DNA of 45,777 nt from Dehalococcoidia bacterium (GTDB taxonomy: Bacteria; Chloroflexota; Dehalococcoidia; Bin125), in contig JAJDYG010000026.1 of NCBI GenBank assembly GCA_022822855.1, positions 1-45,777 on the forward strand. Reading direction: 5' to 3'. The notes below the pieces were generated by a model that was not told the origin of the DNA, searched no databases, and saw nothing but the letters and a program-made list of their open reading frames with translations. Shown here in pieces: positions 24,661 through 33,001 of this stretch. Positions within the stretch are counted from its first letter, which is position 1. Every line of letters begins with the position of its first letter. A program made the position numbers and the translations under genes.

Positions 24661-25236
24661 ATGAAAGTCGTGTTCTTCGAAGAGGTCGAGGGGACCGCGC
24701 TGGTAGGAGAGGTCAAAGAGGTCAAGAACGGGTTCGCCCGCAACTACCTGTTGCCCCGAGGGCTGGCTGGTCCGACCACGCGCAACAACATGGTCCGCGC
24801 GGAGCGGTTGGCCCAGGCCGACGCCATCCGCCAGGAAAAGCTGGACGGCGAAGCGAGCCCGGTTGCGCTGGCGATTGCCGGAGCGGAGATGACGTTCCAG
24901 GCGCGGGTTGGCGAACAGGGCCGTCTGTTTGGCTCAATCACGGCTCGCGACATCGCCGAGCGGCTGTCCGAGATCGCCTCGGAGTCGCTGCCCGGCGCCA
25001 CAATCGAGCATCGTCAGGTGTTGCTGGCGCAGTCTCTGCGTTCCTTGGGGACCGAAGAAGTGCGCGTGCGGCTGACGCGAAACGTGTCGGCCCAGGTGAC
25101 TGTGACCGTCGAGCCGGATGCCGACAGCGTCGATCTGAGCTTCGCCGAGGTCGTGGCCGAGGCGGACGAGGCGGAAGCCGCCGAGGCGACCGATGCAGGG
25201 GAAGTGAGCGCAGAGGCGGAAGCCGTCGAGGCTTAG
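24661..25236 (+). CDS. rplI: 50S ribosomal protein L9 with acidic C-terminal tail
   Basis: L9 bridges the L1 stalk base and reaches toward the next ribosome. The 191-residue product starts MKVVFFEEVEGTALVGEVKEVKNGFARNYLLPRG, the classic L9 opening with the GFARNYLLP rRNA-binding loop, then a connecting helix and the C-terminal domain (FGSITARDIAERL). About 40 extra residues at the end are Glu/Ala-rich; typical L9 has about 150 residues. The ATG at 24661 is preceded by GGAGC and fits the family start. It is followed by dnaB after 39 bp, a common pairing, but is separated from rpsF-ssb-rpsR, which lie about 7 kb downstream. Confidence 0.95.
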   Translation: MKVVFFEEVEGTALVGEVKEVKNGFARNYLLPRGLAGPTTRNNMVRAERLAQADAIRQEKLDGEASPVALAIAGAEMTFQARVGEQGRLFGSITARDIAERLSEIASESLPGATIEHRQVLLAQSLRSLGTEEVRVRLTRNVSAQVTVTVEPDADSVDLSFAEVVAEADEAEAAEATDAGEVSAEAEAVEA

Positions 25237-25275
25237 GGCAGGCGCTGGCGGCTGCTCTCCCAGAGGGGAGCAGCT

Positions 25276-26763
25276 GTGGTCTCTAGCGATCCCACATATG
25301 ACGAGTTGGCCGGGGAGTCCGGCCGCAACGGCCGATCGCGGTCGGCGCCGCGTGGCGTGCCCCAGGATCAATCGGCGGAGGAGTCGGTCCTCGGCGCGAT
25401 TCTGGCCGAGCGAGGCGTGTACGAGCGCCTGGCTGGCATGCTCGAACCGAACGACTTCATGGATCCGCGGCACAAAGCGATCTTTGCGGCCGTCCTGGCC
25501 GTGTTCGATCGCTATGAAGGTATCGACCAGATCACCGTTGCCGCCGAGTTGTCGACGCAGGGGCGTCTCCAGGAGGCAGGCGGTCAGGCGTACTTGAACC
25601 AGCTCGTGTACGAGTTGCCGGCCACGGTCGGAGCGGAGCACTACGCGCGGCTAGTGCAGCGAGCGGCGACCTATCGCGACATGATTCGCGCCGCAGGCGA
25701 GATCGGGGAGTTGGCCTACAAGGCCGATCCGAATGTCGGCGAGTCGCTGACCCAGGCGGTCGAGCTGCTGTACGGGATACGGGGAGCTGATCGCCGGCAG
25801 GACTTTCGGCTGCTGCAGGACCTGCTGAGTGATGTCCTGAGCGACGGCAGTGAGTCGGACACTGGGATGAGGGGTCCGACACGGACGGGATTCGGTGACC
25901 TGGATATCTTGCTCAATGGAGGCATGCACGGATCCGACCTGATCGTGCTGGCGGCGCGGCCGTCGGTCGGAAAATCAGCGCTCGCCTTAACCATCGCCCG
26001 AAATGCAGCGATCTCGCATCAGTTGCCGGTCGCCATTTTTTCGCTGGAGATGTCTGCGGAGCAGGTCGCGGGAAGACTGGTGTCGGCGGAATCCGGAGTT
26101 GAGCAGGCCCGGCTGCAGATTGGTCGCCACACTGAAGACCAGGACAACGAAATCTCCCATGCGATTGGCAAGCTGACGCAGGCTGAGATCTACGTAGACG
26201 ATACGGCGGGCCAGACGCTGGCTGAGATTCGGGCGAAATCGCGGAACTTGCACACCAGACTGCAAGAGCAGGCCAACCGGCGCGGGGTTGGCCATAGTGG
26301 ACTGGGCCTGATCATCGTTGATCACATACAGCTCGTTCACGGCTTTTCGCGAGCGCCGGCGGACACGAATCGTGTCAGTGAGATTTCATTGATCTCGCGG
26401 ACACTGAAGGAGATTGCACGAGAGCTGAAGATCCCGATCTTGGCTCTGTCGCAGCTTTCCCGGGCGGTTGAGCGTCGCCATCCGCCGGTACCCCAGTTGT
26501 CCGATCTTCGCGAAAGCGGCTCGATCGAGCAGGACGCGGACGTGGTGGTGTTCATCTACCGCGAGGATATGTACGACCGTGAGGGCTACGAGGACGAGCT
26601 AGTGGCAGACGCAGCGAGCAGCGGTCGACACGAGATCGCGCAGTTGCTGGTTGCGAAGCATCGGCATGGAGCGGTGGGTCATGTTGACGTGCGGTTTGTC
26701 CCGACAGTGGCGAAGTTCGAAGACTTCTACGTCCGATCCGAGCCGGAAGGGGACGAGTTCTGA
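25276..26763 (+). CDS. dnaB: Replicative DNA helicase
   Basis: The 495-residue hexameric helicase unwinds DNA at the fork. The N-terminal domain starts after a 28-residue polar tail (VPQDQSAEESVLGAIL), and the RecA-like domain has Walker A ARPSVGKSA, the FSLEMSAEQVAGRLVSAESGV segment, Walker B LGLIIVDHIQLV, and the DLRESGSIEQDADVVVFIYRE motif. It has no intein and no obvious gap. The GTG at 25276 lies 5 nt after GAGGGGAG. The stop overlaps the next ATG by one base; the next two genes encode DnaD- and DnaC-like proteins, so this is a replication-initiation operon. Confidence 0.96.
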   Translation: MVSSDPTYDELAGESGRNGRSRSAPRGVPQDQSAEESVLGAILAERGVYERLAGMLEPNDFMDPRHKAIFAAVLAVFDRYEGIDQITVAAELSTQGRLQEAGGQAYLNQLVYELPATVGAEHYARLVQRAATYRDMIRAAGEIGELAYKADPNVGESLTQAVELLYGIRGADRRQDFRLLQDLLSDVLSDGSESDTGMRGPTRTGFGDLDILLNGGMHGSDLIVLAARPSVGKSALALTIARNAAISHQLPVAIFSLEMSAEQVAGRLVSAESGVEQARLQIGRHTEDQDNEISHAIGKLTQAEIYVDDTAGQTLAEIRAKSRNLHTRLQEQANRRGVGHSGLGLIIVDHIQLVHGFSRAPADTNRVSEISLISRTLKEIARELKIPILALSQLSRAVERRHPPVPQLSDLRESGSIEQDADVVVFIYREDMYDREGYEDELVADAASSGRHEIAQLLVAKHRHGAVGHVDVRFVPTVAKFEDFYVRSEPEGDEF

Positions 26764-27452
26764 TGGGATTCGACGGCTTCCGCTCCGGTGCGCCGGTGAC
26801 GCCGCTGCCGCAGGCATTGCTGCGCGACCTGGCGCCGAAGATGTCGGATCCGGCGGAACTGATCGTCACGCTGTACGTCGTTGAAGCGATCTCTCGGGTG
26901 CGGCGATACCCGAGGCGAGTCTCGCTCAAGGCTTTGCGCGAGTCGCGTTCGTTGATAGAGGCATTGGTGAATCTGTGTCCGCCCCGAGAGGTGGATGAGG
27001 CGTTTGCTGACGGTTTGAGTGCGGCTGTCCAACGGGGATCGTTGTTGCAGGCGCGCGCAGTCGAGGATGGCGTTTGGACCGATTGGATTGCGCTGAACGA
27101 CGCCGATGGGCGACGCGCTATCGAGGCGGCATCGATGCCGCCAGCCTCAATGGCTGCATATGGACGGGAGCCGGTCTACGGCTCGGCCCCGGAGATCTGG
27201 CAGAGTGCATTTGGAGCGCCGATGCCGCCGATCCTGACCGAGGAGATCAAGGCGGCGGAGTCTCGGTATGGCTCCGACTGGATCCATGATGCGTTCGCCG
27301 AGGCCGTGGCCAACGGCGCGCGCAGCTGGCGCTACGTCCAGGCGATCCTTGAACGCTGGGAGACGGAGGGACGCGATGGCGGAGATGCAACGGATCGGTC
27401 CGCTGCTAGCGGGTTGGAGTCGTCGCGCTACCGACACCTCTTCAGGGAGTGA
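26763..27452 (+). CDS. DnaD-domain protein
   Basis: The 229-residue protein has an N-terminal winged-helix-like region (about 10-110) with PAELIVTLYVVEAISRVRRYPRRV and a C-terminal DnaD domain (about 160-205) with YGSDWIHDAFAEAVANGARSW and the following RYVQAILERWETEG, the recognisable DnaD signature. DnaD proteins act in primosome assembly, helping bring DnaB to DNA. It lies directly between dnaB (1-bp overlap) and the DnaC-like loader (77-bp overlap), which strongly supports a helicase-loading role. The tail after the DnaD domain is short and polar. Confidence 0.9.
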   Translation: MGFDGFRSGAPVTPLPQALLRDLAPKMSDPAELIVTLYVVEAISRVRRYPRRVSLKALRESRSLIEALVNLCPPREVDEAFADGLSAAVQRGSLLQARAVEDGVWTDWIALNDADGRRAIEAASMPPASMAAYGREPVYGSAPEIWQSAFGAPMPPILTEEIKAAESRYGSDWIHDAFAEAVANGARSWRYVQAILERWETEGRDGGDATDRSAASGLESSRYRHLFRE

Positions 27453-28776
27453 TCGGCGGGGAGCGCTGGGGGGCGAGGATGCCTTGCCGGCCGAGGAGGG
27501 CTCGGCAGACTGCGAGACCTGTGGTGGAGCTGGGTATGTGCGCGTCTCCAGGCCGGTTGGCGATCCGGAGTTCGGTCGGGTGCAACCCTGTGAGTGTCAA
27601 CGGGTCGAGCAGGAGGCGCTGACGGCGGCTCGGCTGCAGCGGCTGAGCAACCTGGGACCGTTGTCGGACGCGCGGCTGTCGGAGGAGGAGGCGTCGGGCG
27701 AGGTCGCTTCGTCTGCCTGTCGCTTTGCCGACGCGCCGGATGACGAACCAGGCTGGTTGTTGCTGACCGGCAGCGCTGGATCAGGCCGGACGCGGCTGTC
27801 GGCGGAGATGGCGAATCGACGGATCGCCGATGGAAGATCGGCACTCTACTTTGTGGCAGCCGATCTGCTGGATCGGCTGCGCGCGGCGATGAACGCGTCG
27901 AGCGGCGGAGACTTCTCTTATGCGCTGCTGTTTGAGCACGTTCGCGACGCGCCGTTTCTAATCCTGGACGATCTGGATTGTGTCTCGCCGACGGACTGGG
28001 CACGGGAGAAGCTGTTCCAACTGCTGAATCATCGCCGCAACAGTGGGCGCCGGTCGGTCTTGGTGACGGAATCGGCGGGTCTGTCGGGGATCGGGCTTCA
28101 ATCGTTCTTGACGTTGGATGTCGTGAAGTTGGAGCTGGGTGGCGAGTCGTCGGGGAGTAAGTACCGGGAGTTTGGCGGAATGACCAAGGAAGTGCTGTCG
28201 CAATACACATTCGACAGCTTCCGGGAGCAGGGACTGGGCGGCCGCCAGGATGCGGAAAACCTGCCCCGGGCGAAGTCGGCAGTGAAGGAGTGGACCGAAC
28301 AGCCGGCCGGCTGGCTAACCCTGATTGGTGGCACGGGGGTGGGAAAGACGCATCTCGCTGCCGCGGCGGCCAATGATCGACTTGCGAATGGCGACAGCGT
28401 CTGCTTCGCTGTGATACCGGAACTGCTTGATGCGCTTCGCGGGTCCTACCGGGACGAGGGTGAGGCGTCCTTCGAGGCGACCTTCGCCTGGCTTAAGGAT
28501 GTCGACGTGCTCGTCCTGGACGATCTGGGTGCTCACCAGGCGACGGAGTGGGCCAACGAGAAGCTCTATCAACTCTGCGCTTCGAGGTATTTGCGCCGCT
28601 TGCCGACATTGATCACAACGAATGTGGCGCCGGAGAGCCTCGATCCCCGCTTGGCGTCCCGGCTATTGGATAGCCAGCGCGGAACGGTGCTGTTCGTGAA
28701 GGCCAAGGATTATCGGACCGATCAGCCGGCGATGGTGGTCAATCCGCAGGTCCGTCGACCTCGGCGGCGGGGGTGA
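27376..28776 (+). CDS. DnaC/DnaI-type helicase loader with two AAA+ modules, the first degenerate
   Basis: The 466-residue protein begins with a cysteine cluster (C46, C49, C72, C74) as in DnaI-type loaders, then has two AAA+ domains in tandem. Module 2 (about 310-450) looks active: Walker A GGTGVGKT (318-325), Walker B VLVLDDLG (378-385), sensor-1 LITTN, and a DPRLASRL arginine-finger segment. Module 1 (about 124-250) is a clear copy but has Walker A GSAGSGRT with Lys138 to Arg, no sensor-1 Asn (VTES) and no arginine finger, though Walker B LILDDLD stays. WA-EKL-QL is shared by both. DnaC and DnaI normally carry one AAA+ domain. The ATG at 27376 has a strong GGAGGG 5 nt upstream. Confidence 0.9.
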   Translation: MAEMQRIGPLLAGWSRRATDTSSGSDRRGALGGEDALPAEEGSADCETCGGAGYVRVSRPVGDPEFGRVQPCECQRVEQEALTAARLQRLSNLGPLSDARLSEEEASGEVASSACRFADAPDDEPGWLLLTGSAGSGRTRLSAEMANRRIADGRSALYFVAADLLDRLRAAMNASSGGDFSYALLFEHVRDAPFLILDDLDCVSPTDWAREKLFQLLNHRRNSGRRSVLVTESAGLSGIGLQSFLTLDVVKLELGGESSGSKYREFGGMTKEVLSQYTFDSFREQGLGGRQDAENLPRAKSAVKEWTEQPAGWLTLIGGTGVGKTHLAAAAANDRLANGDSVCFAVIPELLDALRGSYRDEGEASFEATFAWLKDVDVLVLDDLGAHQATEWANEKLYQLCASRYLRRLPTLITTNVAPESLDPRLASRLLDSQRGTVLFVKAKDYRTDQPAMVVNPQVRRPRRRG

Positions 28777-29440
28777 GGGATCCTTCGATCCACTCCTCGC
28801 CGTCGGTCCAAACTTCTTTCTTCCAGATGGGAACGATGGCCTTGAGTCGATCAATGCCGTAATGGCAAGCCTCGATACCTTCGCCGCGGTGGGCGGAGGA
28901 TACGGCGACGGCGACCGATGCCTCGCCGATTTCGAGGCGTCCGATTCTGTGGTGCATGGCGATGTCGAGGACGTCCCAGCGGTCTCGAATCTCGCTCGCA
29001 ATCTGGCGCATGACTTTGGTGGCCATGGCGGGATAGGCGTCGTATTCGAGGTAGTTGACGTGTCGTCCCAGGTTGTTGTCGCGGACGACGCCGACGAACA
29101 GAGAGACGGCTCCAGCCTCTGGGGAGAGGACCAACCTGTGCAGGTCGGTGGGGTCAAGGATGTCGCGCGTGATCTTGAAGAAGTCATCGTCTGCGCCTCC
29201 GCTGACCGGTGGTATCAGGGCTACCTCGTCGCAGGGCATCACTGGATGGTCGGCGGAGACGTACTCGGCATTGACGGCGAACATAATGGAATCCCGCATC
29301 GCATCGAGTTGCGGGAAGCGGTCAACGAAAGCGTCCATGACTAGCGACGCGGTGAGCGATTCGGGTAGGTCGGAGAGTTCGACCTGGCGTGCGCCACAGG
29401 TCTCGGCGAGGTTGGCGAAGAGTTGTACGGTGAGGCGCAT
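28739..29440 (-). CDS. moaDE: MoaD-MoaE fusion (molybdopterin synthase)
   Basis: The 233-residue protein joins both molybdopterin synthase subunits. Residues 1-82 are a ubiquitin-like MoaD domain ending in VALIPPVSGG (Gly81-Gly82), the end that must be thiocarboxylated. Residues 88-222 are MoaE, with GAVSLFVGVVRD, HHRIGRLEIGE, AHRGEGIEACHYGID and the catalytic IPIWKKEVW lysines. Fused synthases such as mycobacterial MoaX are known and are thought to be cleaved after the di-Gly. It converges on the double-AAA+ gene with a 38-bp antisense overlap, and its start overlaps the comF start head to head. No other moa gene is nearby. Confidence 0.93.
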   Translation of the reverse strand: MRLTVQLFANLAETCGARQVELSDLPESLTASLVMDAFVDRFPQLDAMRDSIMFAVNAEYVSADHPVMPCDEVALIPPVSGGADDDFFKITRDILDPTDLHRLVLSPEAGAVSLFVGVVRDNNLGRHVNYLEYDAYPAMATKVMRQIASEIRDRWDVLDIAMHHRIGRLEIGEASVAVAVSSAHRGEGIEACHYGIDRLKAIVPIWKKEVWTDGEEWIEGSLTPAAEVDGPAD

Positions 29441-30152
29441 GATTCCAGTCTATCGGCCGATCGGGGCAGCGCTGGAGGCGTTCGAAGCGCTGATTGAGGT
29501 TGCGTTGCCGACGCATTGTGCATCATGCGGGGCGGCCGGCGAGCTGATGTGCCAACAGTGCCGGCATCTGATGCAACGGGCGGATGGCAAGCGTTGCCGT
29601 CATTGCTGGTTGCGCTCAGAAGAGCCGGTTTGCCGCGATTGCCTCTCCAGGCCGCTGGCTGTTCGAGAGTTGAGGTCGGGTTTCACTTATGACGGCCCAA
29701 CGCGGGCGGCGGTGTTGGCGTTGAAGCATCGCGGAGTGAGCAGGCTGGCCGGTGTGTTGGTCGAGATGTCTGGGGACATTCGACCAGCCTCAGACATTGA
29801 CCTGATCGTTCCGATCCCGATACCGCTGTTGCGCAAGCGGCGGCGCGGCGGAAACCAGGCAGAGTACCTGGCCCGCGCGGTGTCCGACCGGACCGGGTTG
29901 GATCTTGACGCTCGGGCTCTGCGTCGTCGCGGGTGGTGGGGCCCGCGGCAGGCTCAAGCGAGTTCGAGAGCGGACCGGCCGCGGATTGTGTCCGGTGCGT
30001 TCGCGGCTGACGAGACACGGGTCACCGGTCGGGGAGTGTTGTTGGTTGACGACGTGTCGACCACGATGGCGACGCTGTCGGAAGCGGCGCGCACTCTGCT
30101 GTCCGCTGGAGCCACGGTGGTTGACGCCTGGACGGCGGCTCGGGCGGACTGA
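29439..30152 (+). CDS. comF: ComF family phosphoribosyltransferase-like protein
   Basis: The 237-residue protein has an N-terminal zinc-binding region with four cysteine pairs (CASC, CQQC, CRHC, CRDC) and a C-terminal PRT fold: an AVLALKHRG strand, the IVPIPIPLLRKRRRGGNQAEYLA segment, and the VLLVDDVSTTMATL PRPP-binding-like loop (Thr-Thr where many have Thr-Gly-Thr). ComF proteins aid DNA uptake in naturally competent bacteria but are widespread without known competence. The ATG at 29439 shares two bases with the divergent moaDE start codon. The next gene begins 1 bp after the stop. Confidence 0.9.
   Translation: MIPVYRPIGAALEAFEALIEVALPTHCASCGAAGELMCQQCRHLMQRADGKRCRHCWLRSEEPVCRDCLSRPLAVRELRSGFTYDGPTRAAVLALKHRGVSRLAGVLVEMSGDIRPASDIDLIVPIPIPLLRKRRRGGNQAEYLARAVSDRTGLDLDARALRRRGWWGPRQAQASSRADRPRIVSGAFAADETRVTGRGVLLVDDVSTTMATLSEAARTLLSAGATVVDAWTAARAD
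29447..29452 (-). promoter_or_regulatory. Candidate -10 for a leaderless moaDE transcript inside comF
   Basis: On the minus strand TAGACT (plus 29447-29452) ends 6 nt before the moaDE ATG. Because the moaDE and comF starts overlap, any moaDE promoter has to lie inside the comF coding region. No good -35 is seen. Confidence 0.3.
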
Positions 30153-30153
30153 G

Positions 30154-31248
30154 ATGGCAACGAGTCAGGCGGCGGAATTCTGGTTGACATACAAGCCGTC
30201 CTCCGGTCGTTCCGTCCCGGAACTGCTCGTAGACCGCGCTCGAGCGGCGATCCTGGCAGACACGGCCGACAGAGCGCGCTCGGCTGGCTTTACTCGGGTA
30301 CGGGTCTTCTCGACGGTGGACATCCAGGGTCTGGAAGTTGAACGGACTCAACCGCGCCGGTTGATCGGGAGCATCGTCTCGGAGGCGGCGCGTGAGGCGC
30401 GGGGACCCGTCTGCTACGCAGGCTCCGGCATGCCCGCGATGATGACCAAGGACTGGTCGGCGGTCCTGGAGACAGTCGAGTCGGGCGCGACCATCGCAAA
30501 CAGAATGTTCTCGTGCGACTGGATCGGAGTATCGGATGGGCCGATGCTCGGTTCCGTCGATCGTGAGCGCGTCGACAACAACTTTGCGCAACTCGTGCGA
30601 GATCGTAGCGGCGTAGAGGTTCGATCGTATGCGCGATCGGCGCGTTCGCTGCTGGACGTGGACACACCTGCCGATCTGGTCGTGCTGAAGACAGCTGCGC
30701 GGGTTGGTTCGCTGGAGCTCGGACCGGCGACCACGGCGGAGCTTGAGAGCCAACGGGAACTGGACGAGCAGGTGAGGGTGGCGATCAAGGTGTTTGAGAC
30801 CATGACGCGGCGTCGCGAAGAGCTGTTTGTCTGCGGTCGGGTGAGTGGCTCGGAATGGGCGCTCGTCGACCGGAACTCCTCGTGCAGAGTCCGAATGTTG
30901 TCGGAGGAGCGAGGCTTGCGTACCCGAGGCCAGCCCGCAACCTCCCTGTTGGCGGGGCTCTACGAGCGGGTCGGGATTCAGCAGTTTGTCTCGCTGCTCG
31001 GCAGCATGGGAGATGCAATGATCTGGGACATCCGACCGTTTCTCTCGCATCTGGGTTGGGACGGGTCGCGACCCGAACGATTTGAGGCGGACCTGGGCCT
31101 GTGGATGAACATCGAACACGACGGGCTGCGTGAGCTGATTCTGAGCTTGTCTGACTCTCCCGTGTTGATTGGCGGGCACTCCTTGGTGAGTGGCGGTCTG
31201 CTCGCAGCAATAGACGCGGCCTGGGGTCGACATGAGTTGACTGGTTGA
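30154..31248 (+). CDS. Uncharacterised protein; possible GT-A/nucleotidyltransferase-like N-terminal domain
   Basis: I cannot name this 364-residue cytoplasmic protein. The N-terminal half resembles MobA/CofC-type nucleotidyltransferases in outline: VDRARAAIL near the start, a FTRVRVFST strand (46-54), [10 protein letters not shown] (87-96), ANRMFSCDW (115-123) and a [14 protein letters not shown] segment (165-178) where such enzymes have a D-x-D-TP-x-DL motif. The C-terminal half (about 215-364) has [17 protein letters not shown] and a striking GGHSLVSGG near residues 337-349. The N-terminal GxG nucleotide loop typical of MobA is missing. The ATG at 30154 follows the comF stop by 1 bp. The stop overlaps the -35 of the glyA promoter. 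Confidence 0.6.
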   Translation: MATSQAAEFWLTYKPSSGRSVPELLVDRARAAILADTADRARSAGFTRVRVFSTVDIQGLEVERTQPRRLIGSIVSEAAREARGPVCYAGSGMPAMMTKDWSAVLETVESGATIANRMFSCDWIGVSDGPMLGSVDRERVDNNFAQLVRDRSGVEVRSYARSARSLLDVDTPADLVVLKTAARVGSLELGPATTAELESQRELDEQVRVAIKVFETMTRRREELFVCGRVSGSEWALVDRNSSCRVRMLSEERGLRTRGQPATSLLAGLYERVGIQQFVSLLGSMGDAMIWDIRPFLSHLGWDGSRPERFEADLGLWMNIEHDGLRELILSLSDSPVLIGGHSLVSGGLLAAIDAAWGRHELTG

Positions 31249-31273
31249 CTCACGATTCTCGACCGCGTGTAAG
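31245..31273 (+). promoter_or_regulatory. Promoter upstream of glyA
   Basis: TTGACT (31245-31250, five of six to consensus), a 17-nt spacer and TGTAAG (31268-31273, four of six) form the best promoter candidate seen in the window; reading the -10 as TAAGCT (31270-31275) also fits TANNNT. The 5' untranslated region would be about 84 nt. Confidence 0.5.
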
Positions 31274-31363
31274 CTGGGACCGACAGTGGTTCGTGTGCTG
31301 TCGGGCGTTCGACCCGGCGGCGGCCCGACTGGTTCGGGTCTTCCTGACGCGAATGGGTGTGAG

Positions 31364-32626
31364 ATGGCGCTGACGCTGGCAGGGGCCGCCCTGGACAAAG
31401 TCGACCCCGAGATCTCCTCAGCGATCGAGTCGGAAGCGGCTAGGCAACGCGACGGCCTCGAACTGATTGCCTCGGAGAACTATCCGTCCGAGCCCGTCCT
31501 CGCGGCGATGGGCTCGGTGCTGACCAACAAGTACGCAGAAGGCTACCCCGGCAAGCGTTACTACGGCGGCTGCGAGTTCGTTGACGTGGTCGAGGAGGTC
31601 GCGATCGAGCGAGTCAAGACGCTGTTTGGGGCGGACCACGCGAATGTTCAGGCGCACTCCGGGACTCAGGCGAACATCGCGGCTTACTTTGCCTTGCTCT
31701 CGCCGGGCGACACTGCCATGGGGCTGGAACTCAACCACGGCGGCCATTTGACGCACGGTCTACCGGTGAATATCTCTGGACGCTGGTTTGAGTTCGTCTC
31801 TTACGGCGTTGATCAGGAAACTGAACAGATCGATTATGACGCGATGGCGGCCGCGGCTCGTGAGCACCGGCCCAAGGTGATCGTCGTGGGCGCGACGGCC
31901 TACCCGCGAGTCTATGATTTCGCACGCGCAGCCGAAATTGCTGAGTCGGTCGATTCGGTCTTGATGGTCGATATGGCTCACGTGGCCGGCTTGGTTGCCG
32001 GCGGTGTTCATCCCTCGCCGGTGCCCTATGCGCCGGTAATCACGACGACGACGCACAAGACGCTCCGCGGCCCGCGTTCGGCGCTCATCCTGACGAACTC
32101 GGAGATGGCTCGGGCGATCGACCGGGCCATTTTCCCCGGCACGTCAGGCGGGCCGCACATGCACACGATCGCGGCCAAGGCGGTGGCGTTGAAAGAGGCG
32201 GCGACTCCCGAGTTTGCGCGCTACGCAGCTCAGATCGTGGCGAACGCTCGGGCGTTGGCCGATGGTTTGCAGTCCGAGGGTTGGCGGCTCGTGTCGGGCG
32301 GCACAGATAACCACCTGTTGCTGGTTGATGTCGGCGTCAAGGACTTGACCGGTAAAGCGGCCGAAGCGGCACTCGACCTGGCTGGAATCACGGTGAACAA
32401 GAACACAATCCCCTACGACAGCCAGCGACCCACGGTAACCTCCGGGATTCGGATCGGTACCCCTGCGCTGACGACTCGGGGAATGTGCGAGGGCGAGATG
32501 CGACAGGTCGCCGGCCTGATTAGCCGCGTCCTCGACAACATCGACGATGCCGAGGAACACGCCCGCGTTCGCGCCGAGGTGCGCGAGATGGCGTCGGGTT
32601 TTGCGATTCCCGGCATCAGCAGCTAG
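31364..32626 (+). CDS. glyA: Serine hydroxymethyltransferase
   Basis: The 420-residue PLP enzyme interconverts serine and glycine, charging tetrahydrofolate with one-carbon units. Hallmarks: [11 protein letters not shown], the [20 protein letters not shown] stretch, [20 protein letters not shown], and [12 protein letters not shown] with the PLP-binding Lys. The length matches the family. The ATG at 31364 gives the usual N-terminus; an upstream TTG frame extension is not conserved-looking. It has its own promoter candidate and precedes the rpsF operon by about 40 bp. Confidence 0.97.
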   Translation: MALTLAGAALDKVDPEISSAIESEAARQRDGLELIASENYPSEPVLAAMGSVLTNKYAEGYPGKRYYGGCEFVDVVEEVAIERVKTLFGADHANVQAHSGTQANIAAYFALLSPGDTAMGLELNHGGHLTHGLPVNISGRWFEFVSYGVDQETEQIDYDAMAAAAREHRPKVIVVGATAYPRVYDFARAAEIAESVDSVLMVDMAHVAGLVAGGVHPSPVPYAPVITTTTHKTLRGPRSALILTNSEMARAIDRAIFPGTSGGPHMHTIAAKAVALKEAATPEFARYAAQIVANARALADGLQSEGWRLVSGGTDNHLLLVDVGVKDLTGKAAEAALDLAGITVNKNTIPYDSQRPTVTSGIRIGTPALTTRGMCEGEMRQVAGLISRVLDNIDDAEEHARVRAEVREMASGFAIPGISS

Positions 32627-32667
32627 ATGCAGTTCACGGACATGAAGTCCGATCAGAGGAGCGATAC

Positions 32668-32970
32668 ATGGCGCAGGGTGTGACGGAGTACGAAATCATG
32701 GTTGTCTTGCATCCCGATATCGTGGGTGAGCAGATCGAGGAGCGGATGGCGCACCTGCGCGGGACGCTGACCGATTACGGCAACGATGTGACTGAAGTGA
32801 TTGACTGGGGGCGCCGCCGCCTGGCGTACCCGATCAAGCAGGCGTTTGAGGGTCACTACCTGATTGCCCACTACGAAGGCGGTTCGGAGTCGCGTCGTGA
32901 CGAGCTCGAGCAGTCGTTGCTGATCGATGACCGGGTGCTGCGGCATCTGATCGTTCGGCGCGACCATTAG
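32668..32970 (+). CDS. rpsF: 30S ribosomal protein S6
   Basis: The 100-residue product has the S6 ferredoxin-like fold: TEYEIMVVLHPDI, a helix with a VTEVIDWGRRRLAYPIKQAFEG segment, and the closing LLIDDRVLRHLIVRRD. S6 binds S18 and 16S rRNA in the platform of the small subunit. AGAGGAG lies 5-6 nt before the ATG at 32668. It opens the conserved rpsF-ssb-rpsR order. The lack of the acidic tail found in enterobacterial S6 is normal. Confidence 0.96.
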   Translation: MAQGVTEYEIMVVLHPDIVGEQIEERMAHLRGTLTDYGNDVTEVIDWGRRRLAYPIKQAFEGHYLIAHYEGGSESRRDELEQSLLIDDRVLRHLIVRRDH

Positions 32971-33001
32971 CCTGCGCACGTAGGATCGCGGGGGAATTTC
33001 G

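Noticed and set aside
27376..28776. Possibility that the double-AAA+ gene is an IstB transposase helper from an insertion sequence
   Set aside because: No IstA transposase, terminal inverted repeats or target-site duplication is visible, and the gene is joined to dnaB and a DnaD-domain gene by overlaps, which fits a chromosomal loader.
31286..31363. N-terminal extension of GlyA by 26 residues from an upstream start
   Set aside because: The extra residues are not SHMT-like and include the region just after the predicted transcription start; the ATG at 31364 gives the family length.
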